A stretch of DNA of 64,000 nucleotides from CBDBND01 sp965262665 (GCA_965262665.1 CBDHFR010000004.1:1488001-1552000); one strand, 5' to 3'. Positions 26,485 to 36,566 are shown, counted from the first letter of the stretch. A program made the numbers and translations. The notes: generated by a model from the sequence alone, not told the origin.

Positions 26485-28950
26485 ATGTTGCCGAGCGAGC
26501 GCTATGAGACTCTTGCTCATCTGACTGAGGATCCTACACGCTCTTCTAATCCCGAAAGTGCAGAAACATCTTCCACACGCGCTATTACCCTCGACGACGA
26601 ACATAACGCCGCAATGAAAGCGATAGCCCGGGCACAGACAGCGCTTCAATCAGTGACCATTCGCATTCTTGAAGAAGCCCAAACGATTCATCCGTCCGAT
26701 TGGCGTGAGCTTCACCCATGCCCGTTTTCGCTGGGGACGTGGATTGGCTACGACATGGACGGCCGCACCGATATTCCCTGGACGGCTTCTTTTCGGTTCC
26801 GGCTGGCTGAAAAACAAAACCAATTGGAACGCTACATCGGGCAATTGGAAAATCTTGCGTCTGATGCGTCATCGGACAAGCAGGTACACGAGCGCCTCCT
26901 AAGCATCACAGAGGATCTAAGATTGGCCTTAGATCACACCGAGGCCATGCATAAAACCTTTAGCGATGCTCTGGACTCACCTGACGCACTCTCCACCGCT
27001 GCAAACAGCCTGACAGCAGAACCCCCCGCCAAGATCGTCTTCTTGAGCAGCGCTTTACAGGTGCTAAGCGAACTCGCGTCTGACTGCGATGACAAGCTTG
27101 CGGTTGGGACAATCACTCTGGCGTCAACGATGCAAAATCACAGGCTCGGGGTAGCAACCGTCCATTTCCGCATTAACGCGTCTCAACTTCATAACGCCAT
27201 CAGGCGTCGTCTTGGCAAGAATATCAGTCTTGTGAAGGGTAGCCGATCGGCGTTGGCGAAGTTGAGAAGCCTGATTGAGGACGTTCAATCACTACCTGTC
27301 AATTTTGCGGCCCTGGCCGTCGAGACAACCACCGCTGTGAGTCAGTTTCTGGCGATGGCGCAAATCTTGAAGCACATTGATGCCGACGGTCCCATCCGCC
27401 TTCTAATTGCCGAGTGCGAACAGCCGGACACCGTCTTGGCGGCACTCTACTTCGCGAAACTCTTCGGCATTGACGACAAGATTGATATTTCTCCTTTATT
27501 CGAGACTGAAGCCGCCCTTGAGCATGGCGGCCGATTCCTGGATGCGCTTGGTGAGCCCATTTATCAAGATTACGTCCGTAAGCGCCGAGTATTAGCGATT
27601 CAAACTGGATTCTCAGATGCCGGCCGGTTGGTGGGTCAAATACCAGCCTCGCTGGCGATTGAACGCTTGCAGAGCCGGCTTGCGCATCTCATGGAAAAAC
27701 ACGGCCTTCAGGATGTCACAGCGCTTGTGTTTAACACTCACGGTGAATCCATGGGCCGAGGGGCGCATCCCTCCAGCGTCGAAGATCGTCTATCGCATGT
27801 GATGAGCCCTTGGGCACGCAAGCAGTTTTCCGCCCGTGGCTTGACCCTTAAACACGAGACAAGCTTTCAAGGCGGAGATGGCTACCTGTTTTTTGGCACT
27901 CAGGATCTCGCCCTAGCCACGATTACACGCATGCTTGAGGCCCAGCATCGTATTCAGAAAGCAGCGCACGAACCTGACCCGTTTTATGATGAAGTTGACG
28001 TATCACTCGATTTCTATCGGGCCGTTCGGGAAACACAGACACGCATTGGTGCAGAACCCAGTTATGCGCGCTCCGTTACAGCCTTTGGCTTATCACTCCT
28101 GCGCGATACGGGATCTCGAAAAAGCCGCAGACAATTTGAAATTGGTTCGGATCGCGTTCGTAATCTGACCCAAATCCGCGCCATTCCGCACAATGCCGCA
28201 CTTCAACAACTGGGTTACCCGGTTAATGTTATCGCCGGTATTGGACCGGCGACAGAAAGTGCTCAAGGTGACTTTACTGACCTCTACCATCGATCACCTC
28301 GGGCGCAAGCTTTGATACGCTTGGTTATTGCTGCGGAACGGCTCGCTAGCATTAAGACACTCTTGGCCTATGGAGAATTGTTTGATGGCGGCTACTGGGC
28401 AACGCGTCCCTACCGAGGCTCAGAACCGCACTTAGATCAGGCCTGCAAAGAACTCGCAGATCGTTTTGTCGACGACGACCGCGCTGCAGCTTTCAAGAAA
28501 CTTTCCATCCTGCTGCGTGTCGATAGCCTCAAACTCCATCGTCTACTGACCGAGATTGGTTCCACGTCTGGAGAAGCAGACACAGGTGACATCCGCAGGA
28601 CCTTGGGAGTCCTCCACGCTCTGCGACTGGCGCTGATGCAACACATTTTCCTGACGGCTGTACAGATTCCACCGTTCGCCCTAAGGAACGAGATATCTCG
28701 ATCCGACGTCCTCGAAATGATGTTTTCGTTGCAAATACCACAGGCCGTAGATCACTTGCGCGCCGCATTTCCAATTGATGCGCCGACGCTTGAACACTAC
28801 AAAATGGATGAGCCCACTGAATATCCCGACGATAGCGGGCCCGCGTATGCAGACATACATGAAAAGTATTTAGATTCGATCGAAATATCTTACAGCATCA
28901 TTTTGAGAATTGGCACCGCAATTGCGCATCACTTCGGCGCTCATGGTTAA
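26485..28950 (+). pseudogene. ppc: Phosphoenolpyruvate carboxylase, 5'-truncated by IS481
   Basis: The open frame of 821 residues carries the body of PEP carboxylase, which makes oxaloacetate from PEP and bicarbonate. FSLGTWIGYDMDGRTDI is the GSWMGGDRDGNP-type motif, LVFNTHGESMGRGAHPSS the glycine-rich catalytic loop region, and ETSFQGGDGYLFFG the second active-site region. It belongs to the divergent short alphaproteobacterial type. The start is wrong: the frame begins five bases after the IS481 end, just where the catalytic TAHPT motif should have preceded FMLPSERYETL. About 100-130 N-terminal residues, including that His, are missing. Even if expressed it should be inactive. Confidence 0.85.
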
Positions 28951-28983
28951 CGGACGTTATTCACGTCCATCCTTTAGAAGTTC

Positions 28984-29907
28984 GTGACCGACACGAGGCG
29001 TCTTTTTGTTATGGCCCGCTTTGCTGTTCCCCTCCTCGTGCTCGGCGCCGTGATTCTCGGTTGGTCGGCCATCTTTGTGCGGTTCAGTGAAATCGGCCCC
29101 ATTGCCACGGGCATGCACCGTATGACGCTGGCCTTGCCTGTATTTTGGCTGTGGATGTTTGTAGGTGATCGGAACGATCAGACAACCACCGTAACCGGTT
29201 TGCCGCAGAACAAGCGCGACTTGTGGCTCCTCGTGCTGTCCGGTGTGTTTTTTGCCGCCGACCTCACCGCTTGGAATTGGTCCATTCATTTGACGACCGC
29301 TGCCAATGCCACTTTGTTCGGCAACACTGCACCGGTCTTTGTCGCCCTTGCCGCCTTCGTACTGTTCGGTGAACGGGTTACGCGGACTTTTCTTGGCGGT
29401 TTGGCCTTGGCCATGATCGGAGCGGCCATCCTGATGAGCCAGAGTCTCTCAGTCTCTACTGAAACCCTGTTTGGCGACATCCTAGGCGTTGCCACCGGTG
29501 TTTTTTATGCGGGTTACATTTTGACCGTCGCGCGTGTCCGGCAGCGTGTTTCCACGGCGGCGACCATGGCGATCGGCGGATTGACGGCGGCTGTCCTTCT
29601 CGCCATTGGCGCTGCCTTAACTGAAGAGCAATTGGTCCCTGTGACCTTGATGGGATGGGTATGGCTGTTTGCCCTCGCATATCTCTGTCAGCTGGGTGGC
29701 CAGTCTCTTCTGGCCATGTCCCTTGCTTACCTTCCGGCCAGTTTCGGTGCCGTTGCCTTGCTGGTGCAGCCGATTGTCACCGCGCTCGTGGGATGGTGGT
29801 TGTTGGCGGAGGCTATTACCGTTGAGAAAGCCATCGGCATGGTCACCATACTCGCTGGCATCTGGCTGGCGCGAAAGGGCACAGCGTTGACGGCATCGTC
29901 GGACTAA
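28984..29907 (+). CDS. EamA/DMT-family transporter
   Basis: A 307-residue inner-membrane protein of the drug/metabolite transporter superfamily, with about ten hydrophobic helices in two EamA repeats. The first starts PLLVLGAVILGWSAIFVRFS, the second DILGVATGVFYAGYILTVAR. TTAANATLFGNTAPVFVALA is the conserved end of repeat one. Substrate unknown; family members export amino acids or other metabolites. GTG 28984 or ATG 29011 could be the start. It lies 33 bases after the broken ppc gene, so it may have shared its transcript. Confidence 0.9.
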   Translation: MTDTRRLFVMARFAVPLLVLGAVILGWSAIFVRFSEIGPIATGMHRMTLALPVFWLWMFVGDRNDQTTTVTGLPQNKRDLWLLVLSGVFFAADLTAWNWSIHLTTAANATLFGNTAPVFVALAAFVLFGERVTRTFLGGLALAMIGAAILMSQSLSVSTETLFGDILGVATGVFYAGYILTVARVRQRVSTAATMAIGGLTAAVLLAIGAALTEEQLVPVTLMGWVWLFALAYLCQLGGQSLLAMSLAYLPASFGAVALLVQPIVTALVGWWLLAEAITVEKAIGMVTILAGIWLARKGTALTASSD

Positions 29908-30056
29908 CTGTCACTCTCTTATTCGATCACCGGAGGGAGAACATGAATAGCAGCGTGGCAAATCCTGAAGCGACGACGGAGAGGTTAATGTGAAGTCTTC
30001 GTGAAACCACTGCCTGCACTCTAGCGAATGAAGGCTGAGGCGCGTAGTCTGTAACC

Positions 30057-31484
30057 ATGTCACGTACACGCCGCGCTAAGATTATTGCCACCCTCGGTCC
30101 TGCATCCAGCGACCCGGATATGATTGCAGACTTATGGGATGCCGGGGCCGATGTATTCCGGCTCAATTTCAGTCACGGCAGCCATGAAGACCATGCCGCT
30201 CGTGTTGCCACCATACGCGACGTGGAGAAAAGCGTCGGCCGCCCCATCGGCATTCTCATGGATCTCCAAGGGCCCAAGCTTCGCGTCGGTACCTTTGCCG
30301 CTGACGGTGGAGTGGTGCTGCAAGCGGGTGCCACATTCCGTTTGGATATGGACGACACCCTTGGAGACGAAAACCGGGTCGGACTGCTGCATCCAGAAAT
30401 CTTCCAGGCTCTCCAGCCCGGTGCGTCATTGCTCATCGACGACGGTCATCTGCGCTTGGAGGTGCTGCAATGCGGCGATGATTGGGCCGATACCAAGGTC
30501 ATCATTCCCGGCACGATGACGGAACGCAAAGGTGTCAATGTTCCTGACGTTACCTTGCCTTTGCCCGCAATGACCGACAAAGACAAAACCGACCTCAAGT
30601 TCGGTCTGGACCTGGGAGTAGATTGGGTAGCGTTGTCCTTCGTGCAAAGCCCGATCGATGTGGCTGAACTCAAGGCTCAGGTGGATAATCGAGCAACCAC
30701 CATCGCCAAGTTGGAAAAACCGACGGCTCTCAACCATCTCGACGATATCGTCAATATGGCCGACGGTGTGATGATCGCGCGGGGTGACCTTGGTGTTGAA
30801 GTGCCGCTGGAGCAAGTGCCCGTGCTGCAGAAACGGATCATCCGTGCTTGCCGTCTGGCCGGTAAACCATCGGTAGTGGCAACCCAGATGCTGGAGTCCA
30901 TGATCAAGTCGCCCATGCCCACCCGCGCCGAAGCGTCGGATGTAGCGACAGCGGTGTACGACGGTGCCGATGCAGTGATGCTTTCAGCCGAAACGGCGGC
31001 GGGCTCATATCCCGTGCGCGCGGTGGCCACCATGGACCGGATCATCTCTCAAGTGGAGAGCGACGAGCACTATGTCAGCTTGATGGCGGCCGGTCACAAG
31101 AGCCCAAGCGATACCGCACCCGATGCGATCACTGCTGCGGCCCGCCAGATCGCGGCAGACCTCAAAGCCAAAGCCATTGTTACCTACACCACATCAGGTT
31201 CGACCACCCTTCGCGCTGCCAGGGAACGCCCGCCGTCGCGCATTCTCTGCCTCACACCGAGCGAGGACGTCGCCCGGCGTTTCGCTCTGGTTTGGGGTGT
31301 GCATAGCGTTGTCAATACGACTCACACACCGGATGAAGACTTCGGCACCATGGCCATGGATACGGCGGTGAATGAAGGACTCAGTTCTGATGGTGACACA
31401 CTCATCGTCACAGCAGGTGTACCGTTTGGTACTGTCGGGTCAACCAACATAATCCGCGTGATTCGTGTCGGGCAGAAAGCGTAG
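30057..31484 (+). CDS. pyk: Pyruvate kinase
   Basis: Last step of glycolysis: PEP plus ADP to pyruvate plus ATP. 475 residues, full length. RRAKIIATLGPASSDPDMI opens the TIM barrel, FRLNFSHGSHEDH gives the phosphate-binding loop, VDWVALSFVQSPIDV and the metal-site block MIARGDLGVEVPLEQVP follow. The signature is SMIKSPMPTRAEASDVATAV then DAVMLSAETAAGSYPV. The C-terminal regulatory domain is complete. It is probably transcribed on its own; a broken minus-strand gene converges on its 3' end, 32 bases away. Confidence 0.97.
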   Translation: MSRTRRAKIIATLGPASSDPDMIADLWDAGADVFRLNFSHGSHEDHAARVATIRDVEKSVGRPIGILMDLQGPKLRVGTFAADGGVVLQAGATFRLDMDDTLGDENRVGLLHPEIFQALQPGASLLIDDGHLRLEVLQCGDDWADTKVIIPGTMTERKGVNVPDVTLPLPAMTDKDKTDLKFGLDLGVDWVALSFVQSPIDVAELKAQVDNRATTIAKLEKPTALNHLDDIVNMADGVMIARGDLGVEVPLEQVPVLQKRIIRACRLAGKPSVVATQMLESMIKSPMPTRAEASDVATAVYDGADAVMLSAETAAGSYPVRAVATMDRIISQVESDEHYVSLMAAGHKSPSDTAPDAITAAARQIAADLKAKAIVTYTTSGSTTLRAARERPPSRILCLTPSEDVARRFALVWGVHSVVNTTHTPDEDFGTMAMDTAVNEGLSSDGDTLIVTAGVPFGTVGSTNIIRVIRVGQKA

Positions 31485-31528
31485 ATGAAATCAGATCGAA
31501 AGTGCTGCGATTAATTTAAGCAGCCTTA

Positions 31529-32435
31529 GAGGCCGTTTCGAAAGGGGTTGAGTGGCCGGTGTCGATGTGATTCCAGGAAGGTTGCTGAAACCGATCTGGA
31601 GCCGCCATGTGGACGCCGACCACCCGAGAGCAGCATAGCCGCAAGGCGCTGCGTTATCAGACTGATTTGACCGCTGCGGAGTGGGTTGTGATCGAGCCTC
31701 ATTTGCCTCCGGCTCATGGCACGGGACGGCCCCGCTCATGGCCGATGCGAGAGATCGTCAACGGCATTTTCTACGTGATGCGGGCTGGCTGCCCTTGGCG
31801 CTTGCTGCCAAGCGATTTACCACCGTGGGGCACGATCTATCGCTGGTTCGCTAAGTTCCGCGACGACGGCCTCCTTGAGAAGATCAACCACTTTCTGGTC
31901 ATGGCCGATCGCGAGCGGGTCGGACGCGAGGCCAGCCCGAGCGGCGCGATTATCGACAGCCAGAGCGTCAAGACGACCGAGGCTGGTGGCCCCCGCGGCT
32001 ACGATGCGGGCAAGAAGATCAAGGGGCGCAAGCGCCACGCGCTGGTCGACACCGACGGGCGCGGCCTCGTGCTCGAGGCGCATCCGGCGAGTATCCAGGA
32101 CCGCGATGGTGGCGGGCCGCTGCTGTGCGCCTCACGCGGCTCGTTTCCGTTCATCGAGAAGGTCTTTGCCGACAGCGGCTACGCCGGCGAGAAGGTCGCC
32201 ACGGCCACCATGATCGCCGTCGAGATCGTGCGCAAAAGCCCCGATCAGGTCGGCTTCGCCGTCCAACCGCGCCGCTGGGTCGTGGAGCGCTTCTTCGCCT
32301 GGATCAACCGCAACCGGCGACTGGCAAAGGACTTCGAGGCCACCATCGCCTCGGCCCGCGCCTTCCTCTACGCCGCCTCCGTCATGCTCCTCGTCCGCAG
32401 ATTGGCCCGAGCCGCATGACTTTCGAAACCGACTC
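31529..32435 (+). mobile_element. IS5-family element (IS427 group), copy 1
   Basis: A 907-bp element with ends GAGGCCGTTTCGAAAGG / GAGTCGGTTTCGAAAGTC and target duplication TTA (31526-31528, 32436-32438). Nearly identical to copy 2 at 38388-39294; I noted one differing base (CCGCTCATGG here, CCGGTCATGG there). Confidence 0.93.
31607..32419 (+). CDS. IS5-family transposase, copy 1
   Basis: A 270-residue DDE transposase, intact. The N-terminal DUF4096-like domain reads LTAAEWVVIEPHLPPAHGTG and the insertion domain MREIVNGIFYVMRAGCPWRL. Catalytic residues are the Asp in GAIIDSQSVKTTEAGG, the Asp in EKVFADSGYAGEKV and the Glu in RRWVVERFFAWINRNRRLAK. It is a single frame, so no frameshift is needed. 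Same protein as copy 2. Confidence 0.95.
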   Translation: MWTPTTREQHSRKALRYQTDLTAAEWVVIEPHLPPAHGTGRPRSWPMREIVNGIFYVMRAGCPWRLLPSDLPPWGTIYRWFAKFRDDGLLEKINHFLVMADRERVGREASPSGAIIDSQSVKTTEAGGPRGYDAGKKIKGRKRHALVDTDGRGLVLEAHPASIQDRDGGGPLLCASRGSFPFIEKVFADSGYAGEKVATATMIAVEIVRKSPDQVGFAVQPRRWVVERFFAWINRNRRLAKDFEATIASARAFLYAASVMLLVRRLARAA

Positions 32436-32926
32436 TTAGGCGGCAACACCCGATGGGTGTCTTTAAACGTCAGCCACCAATGCACTTGAGACAAAGCAAA
32501 AGGAACGGCCATTTCCTGGCAGAACAGGAAATCCTTGAGTAAGTCTTTGGTTTCGGGGATGACGTCCAGTTCAATGAGGCGCACGATCCACTTCATAATT
32601 TGATCGTGGGGTTTGACCATTTCTTCGAACTCGGCCCGCTTGACCGTGCGGAACATATCAAACACGAGATCAGCGGCAGCACGACCTGTGCGGTCTAGAA
32701 CCGCATCGATTTGATCGTTAATTTCGGATTCCAATTCCGCGGCCACATTATACTCAAACAACGCCCGCACCTTGATTCCTTCAATAGCGACCACGCCGCA
32801 ATAGAAATACATGAACAAATCATGTTTCTCGAACAGCGCCCGTTTGTCCAAGAATTCAAGTTCGGTTTCTTCGATGTGTACTTTGAGTGTCTCTTCCCAA
32901 TCGGGATAAAGGTGTTCGGCCACGCG

Positions 32927-33336
32927 TGAGAACGGCGGTGACAAATTAGTCCACGGGAGCGGCGGGAATGTCCCGGCCGCGGGCGGCGCAAAAGTCTGCC
33001 ACCTGTAGCCTTCGATCCTTTTGGGGATGGAAGGTGGGAGGATGTACTTGGTGGACCTTTATCTAACCGTGCGACTGGCGTGCCATGTGGAAGAGCTGAG
33101 CCAGCGAGAAGCAGCAAGACGGTTTGGGCTATCTAACACCGAGGCCAGCGTTGACCCGGTGGGTACACAGGCACCGCCCACACGCCTTCGCTTCGCACAC
33201 GCGAAACGCTACGCAAAGCCGCGCGGGTCCCTCCTATGCACTACCGGGACAACCCGCAACAACGCCTTCGGCATCACATAAAATGGACTGGTTTTACGCC
33301 GCCCAACTGGACTGATTTTGCTCCGCCGTTGACACC
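32927..33336 (+). mobile_element. Mini-IS21: internally deleted IS21-family element
   Basis: A 410-bp derivative that keeps both ends: TGAGAACGGCGGTGACAAAT at the istA side, and GGTGTCAACGGCGGAGCAAA (read inward) at the istB side. Inside are the istA start (ATG 33042, MYLVDLYLTVRLACHVEELS, about 30 residues) and then, after a jump at about 33135, the non-coding istB-side terminal region. It is flanked by CGCG on both sides. It is non-autonomous and would need IstA/IstB from a full copy. Confidence 0.85.
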
Positions 33337-33517
33337 CGCGCTTCATATCGGCGAGAAATTCAGCCACGGCATCAGCCGGTGGAGACTTGAGCTTGCGCGA
33401 GGTTAGGTTTTCCCACGCGTCACGAATGGGCTTTAAGGTCCAAACCTTTTTGGGCTTTTTCGAAGCGGGATCGTCCAGATCAGGGGTAACGATTGCAGGA
33501 TCGGGAATTGCGTTCAT
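33337..33517 (-). pseudogene. Unknown protein, N-terminal segment (split by mini-IS21)
   Basis: From ATG 33517: MNAIPDPAIVTPDLDDPASK, then KKVWTLKPIRDAWENL and ADAVAEFLADMKR, where the mini-IS21 begins. Removing the element and one CGCG restores EFLADMKRVAEHLYPDWEET across the junction. The rest of the gene is 32926-31516. It is divergent from the tannase-like gene, with 217 bases between them. Confidence 0.75.
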
Positions 33518-33734
33518 GACTCAAATATTACCAAAGTTCGCCTAATAATGGGATCACTGATCAGTAAATCACGCTGATGATAAAGTTTTGCTTAATGAAC
33601 CGAGGCACCGGCCAAAGTTTTCCCTCGCTGACCATGGGTGTGAGAAGTGATTGACCCATACATACCGGCAGGTCGAACATCAGTGCGAATAGGTCTTGTG
33701 ACCTTGGATTGAGGATGTACGGGGGTGCTAAATC

Positions 33735-35285
33735 ATGAAGCGAATTCTGACCGTTTGCGTAGGGGTAGGCCTTTCGTTTGGCGCTTTTTCGCTCAGTGTT
33801 ATGGGCGCGACATCCCTCTCTGAATCTCAATGTCAGGCCCTGCTAAGCCACGATTTCTCAACGGCTGTGGGCACAGATGTGACGGTACAGTCAGCACGAA
33901 TCAATCCCGCTGAAAACCGTTTACCTGATCATTGCCGCGTCTACGCCACCATCACACCATCTACCGGGGTGGAAATCCAGTTGCCCCTGACTGGCTGGAA
34001 TGAGCGTCTTTTGTTTACGGGCTGCGGCGGACTTTGTGGCGTTATCCGCACCGAACAAGGTCTCGACGCTTTGGCCCGTCGCTATACCGTCGCCACCACG
34101 GATATGGGCCATCAGCTCCGGGACGGTGACGACCCCAGGGCCTGGACCGTCAATCAAGAGCTTGTCGTCGAGTGGCAGCACCAGGCGACCCATCGTTCAA
34201 CCCTCCTCGCCAAGGCTGTCATCGCTGCTGCATACGGTCAGTCTCAGGACCGTGCCTATTTCCGAGGGTGCTCTACGGGAGGGCGTCAGGGTTTGACGGA
34301 AGCGTTGATGTACCCGGATGATTTCGACGGTGTCATCGCCGGTGCACCTGCGATGCAAATGGTGACGCCGCACAACGTTTTTGCTTATGCGTCTAATGCC
34401 CGGTCCGATGGCAGCTCCATTCTGGACAGAGATGCAATCAATCTGCTTGCGAGCGCTGTTCTTGAAAACTGCGACATGGACGATGGTGTCAGTGATGGGG
34501 TCCTTGGCAACCCGCACGCCTGTTCCTTTGAACCCGCTGCCTTACGCTGTAACGGAGCGGCATCAAGGTCTTGCCTTAGCAATGAACAAGTGGAGGCCGC
34601 AAAGAACGTGTATGCCGGAGCCAGCCGGAACGATGGCACGTCTTATTATCTCATGGGTTATGCCAGAGGTACCGAACGAGATTGGATTTCCGGGTTCCTA
34701 GGCGTAGACGGCCAGCCTCCGCGCCGGGCAGGTAGCGCTCAATTCACCATCGAACGCAAAATCGGTCCCGATGCCACGCTCGCGGATTTTGATTATGCCA
34801 AGCATGGCGCCACTGGCAGTCCAGTCGGCGGTCTGCTGGACTTCGGTCCCGACGGCAAAAAGCTAGAAGCGTTTACCGGCAAGGGTGGCAAGATCCTGCT
34901 CTACCACGGCTGGTCAGACACCGACGCCACACCGGCATCATCTCTTTTCTTTTACAATGCCCAAGTGGACGCCTTCGGTGAGGAGTCCGTGTCCTCCTTT
35001 ATGCGATTGTTCATGCTACCGGGCATGACACATTGTCGCGGCGGCGATGGCGTTCACACGGCCGATTACCTCACCGCTATGGAAAGATGGGCAGAGCAAG
35101 GTGAAGCACCGGACCAACTGGTCGCATACAAGACGACACAACCGTGGGCCAGCTCAAGCTATTCGCCGTTTCCTTTGCCGCCCAGCGCCATCCTGGCCGG
35201 CCGCACACTTTATCCCTATCCCGCAGCTTCCGTGTTTAACGGTGACGGTAATCCAACCGACCCGACTGCTTGGCACGCAAAGTAG
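33735..35285 (+). CDS. Secreted tannase/feruloyl-esterase family hydrolase
   Basis: A 516-residue protein with a signal peptide (MKRILTVCVGVGLSFGAFSL, cleavage around VMGA). The fold is the tannase/feruloyl esterase type of alpha/beta hydrolase. The catalytic Ser lies in FRGCSTGGRQGLTEAL, the Asp in ILLYHGWSDTDATP and the His in FMLPGMTHCRGGDG. The conserved calcium-site region is ENCDMDDGVSDGVLGNP, and paired Cys are plausible (CSTGG, HCRGG). These enzymes cut esters of phenolic acids such as gallate or ferulate, in the periplasm or outside. A strong terminator follows 30 bases after the stop, so it is probably a single-gene unit. Confidence 0.9.
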   Translation: MKRILTVCVGVGLSFGAFSLSVMGATSLSESQCQALLSHDFSTAVGTDVTVQSARINPAENRLPDHCRVYATITPSTGVEIQLPLTGWNERLLFTGCGGLCGVIRTEQGLDALARRYTVATTDMGHQLRDGDDPRAWTVNQELVVEWQHQATHRSTLLAKAVIAAAYGQSQDRAYFRGCSTGGRQGLTEALMYPDDFDGVIAGAPAMQMVTPHNVFAYASNARSDGSSILDRDAINLLASAVLENCDMDDGVSDGVLGNPHACSFEPAALRCNGAASRSCLSNEQVEAAKNVYAGASRNDGTSYYLMGYARGTERDWISGFLGVDGQPPRRAGSAQFTIERKIGPDATLADFDYAKHGATGSPVGGLLDFGPDGKKLEAFTGKGGKILLYHGWSDTDATPASSLFFYNAQVDAFGEESVSSFMRLFMLPGMTHCRGGDGVHTADYLTAMERWAEQGEAPDQLVAYKTTQPWASSSYSPFPLPPSAILAGRTLYPYPAASVFNGDGNPTDPTAWHAK

Positions 35286-35315
35286 TTTGAGAACTTTTCT
35301 GTTCTAATCAAAAAC

Positions 35316-35343
35316 AAAAGCCGCGGTGTGCCGCGGCTTTTAT
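35316..35343 (+). terminator. Rho-independent terminator after the esterase gene
   Basis: Perfect 11-bp stem AAAAGCCGCGG / CCGCGGCTTTT with loop TGTG, followed by a short T-rich stretch. The A run on the 5' side means it could also stop minus-strand transcription coming from rpmJ. Confidence 0.85.
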
Positions 35344-35393
35344 TGTGCGATCCCCCCAAACCTAGGGCGGTGCAATTCATTTCGGAGCGCAAA

Positions 35394-35519
35394 CTAGCCT
35401 TGGCGTGCTTTAAAACGGGGGTTCCGTTTGTTGATCACGTAGACCCGACCCTTCCGGCGCACAATGCGGCAGTTCTTGTCCCGCTTCTTGGCGGATTTCA
35501 ATGAGCAACGCACTTTCAC
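35394..35519 (-). CDS. rpmJ: 50S ribosomal protein L36
   Basis: A 41-residue ribosomal protein, translated from GTG 35519 with AAGGA upstream. It reads VKVRCSLKSAKKRDKNCRIV then RRKGRVYVINKRNPRFKARQ G. The length and the INKxxPRFKARQG ending are those of the long (41-residue) L36 common in Alphaproteobacteria. The zinc-type CxxC/H pattern of the short form is not kept. It is a single gene on the minus strand. Confidence 0.95.
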   Translation of the reverse strand: MKVRCSLKSAKKRDKNCRIVRRKGRVYVINKRNPRFKARQG

Positions 35520-35666
35520 GATGCTAGTCCTTAAATTCTACGGAGCCTGCCTTCGTTGACTGTCCGGTGCAGCCCCAGCCGGAAGAACGGGGCTTATAGC
35601 GGACCCCCTGCAGCTCTGCAAGGGGTCCGTCTAAAGGTCGTTAAGTCTCTATATTTATCAACTTTT

Positions 35667-36566
35667 CTAGGCCTGGAACAACGCGTCCTTGTACAAAACC
35701 ATTAGCCGTTCCCACGCCTTTTCAGCGGCCAGTTCGTTGTAGGCCCGCCCGCCCGGCACACACCAGCCGTGCATGGCGCCGTCATAGACCTCGATCTCAG
35801 CCTGTACGCCTGCCGCGTCAAAGGACTGCCGCAACACGTTTTTGGCATCGGGCTCGCGCTCGTCGTCATTGTCGGCAATGGCAATGAGCAGACGGGCGTT
35901 CATTTGCGGAATCTTGAGGTGTGGGCTGCTGGGCTGGTCGGTCACAAGACCACCGCCATGGAACGAGGCTGCAGCGCCGACCCGCTGCGGATGGGCGGCA
36001 GCCGTACGCATGATCAAAGGACCGCCCATGCAATAACCCTGAGTGCCCAGCGGTTTGGAGGTTTCTGTCTGGGGCTGCGAGTCGAGAAACTCTATGAAGG
36101 TGCCCGCATCCCGCTCGGTCGCGCCTTCAGCGACAAGACCGCCCATCGCCGCTCGCACCGGACCCATAGAGTCCGGATTGCTGAAATCTAGTAGACCCTC
36201 CGGGAACGGTGCCCGGGACGTGCGGTAGAACGGGTTTGGCACCAAAACGGAAAACCCTTCCGCCGCCAAACGCTTGCCCATGTCCCGGAAAGCAGGGCGC
36301 AGGCCCATGATGTCCGTCCAGATCAACACACCGGGATGAGACCCTGATGTCGGATGAATAAAGACGGAGTCACAAACCCCGTCCGCGGTTTCGATATCCA
36401 CATCGGTTTCGGTGACGGGCAACCCTTGTGCTTTGGCAGTCCCGGTAAGGCCAAGCATACCGGCCGCCAAGGACACGGAATTGAATAACCGGCGCGTCAG
36501 TGTCGGGCGCTCGGCGGGTGCTGTGCAGCTAATGCATTCTTCCATGAACGGTTTGTCGTCCCCCAT
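35667..36566 (-). CDS. Tat-exported dienelactone hydrolase family protein
   Basis: A 299-residue protein. ATG 36566 follows AAGGAGAG. A twin-arginine signal is visible at residues 23-46 (LTRRLFNSVSLAAGMLGLTG then TAKAQ). The alpha/beta hydrolase core of the dienelactone hydrolase family has its nucleophile Cys in GTQGYCMGGPLIM, an Asp in LLIAIADNDDEREPDA and the His in VYDGAMHGWCVPG. The family hydrolyses dienelactone and related esters; the exported members have unknown substrates. Stands alone on the minus strand, divergent from the acetamidase gene. Confidence 0.88.
   Translation of the reverse strand: MGDDKPFMEECISCTAPAERPTLTRRLFNSVSLAAGMLGLTGTAKAQGLPVTETDVDIETADGVCDSVFIHPTSGSHPGVLIWTDIMGLRPAFRDMGKRLAAEGFSVLVPNPFYRTSRAPFPEGLLDFSNPDSMGPVRAAMGGLVAEGATERDAGTFIEFLDSQPQTETSKPLGTQGYCMGGPLIMRTAAAHPQRVGAAASFHGGGLVTDQPSSPHLKIPQMNARLLIAIADNDDEREPDAKNVLRQSFDAAGVQAEIEVYDGAMHGWCVPGGRAYNELAAEKAWERLMVLYKDALFQA

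Larger units (their letters stand above)
31516..32926 (-). pseudogene. Unknown protein, C-terminal segment (split by mini-IS21, tail hit by IS5)
   Basis: Coding bases are 32926-32436 plus 31528-31516; the IS5 element between them is not part of the gene. The segment reads VAEHLYPDWEETLKVHIEET, then FMYFYCGVVAIEGIKVRALF and FALSQVHWWLTFKDTHRVLP. With IS5 and one TTA duplication removed it ends PPKAA and a TAA at 31518-31516. Joined to 33517-33337 the protein has about 225 residues, is helical and acidic, and has no domain I recognise. In its present state the IS5 only swaps the last three residues; the mini-IS21 upstream is what breaks the gene. Confidence 0.75.
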
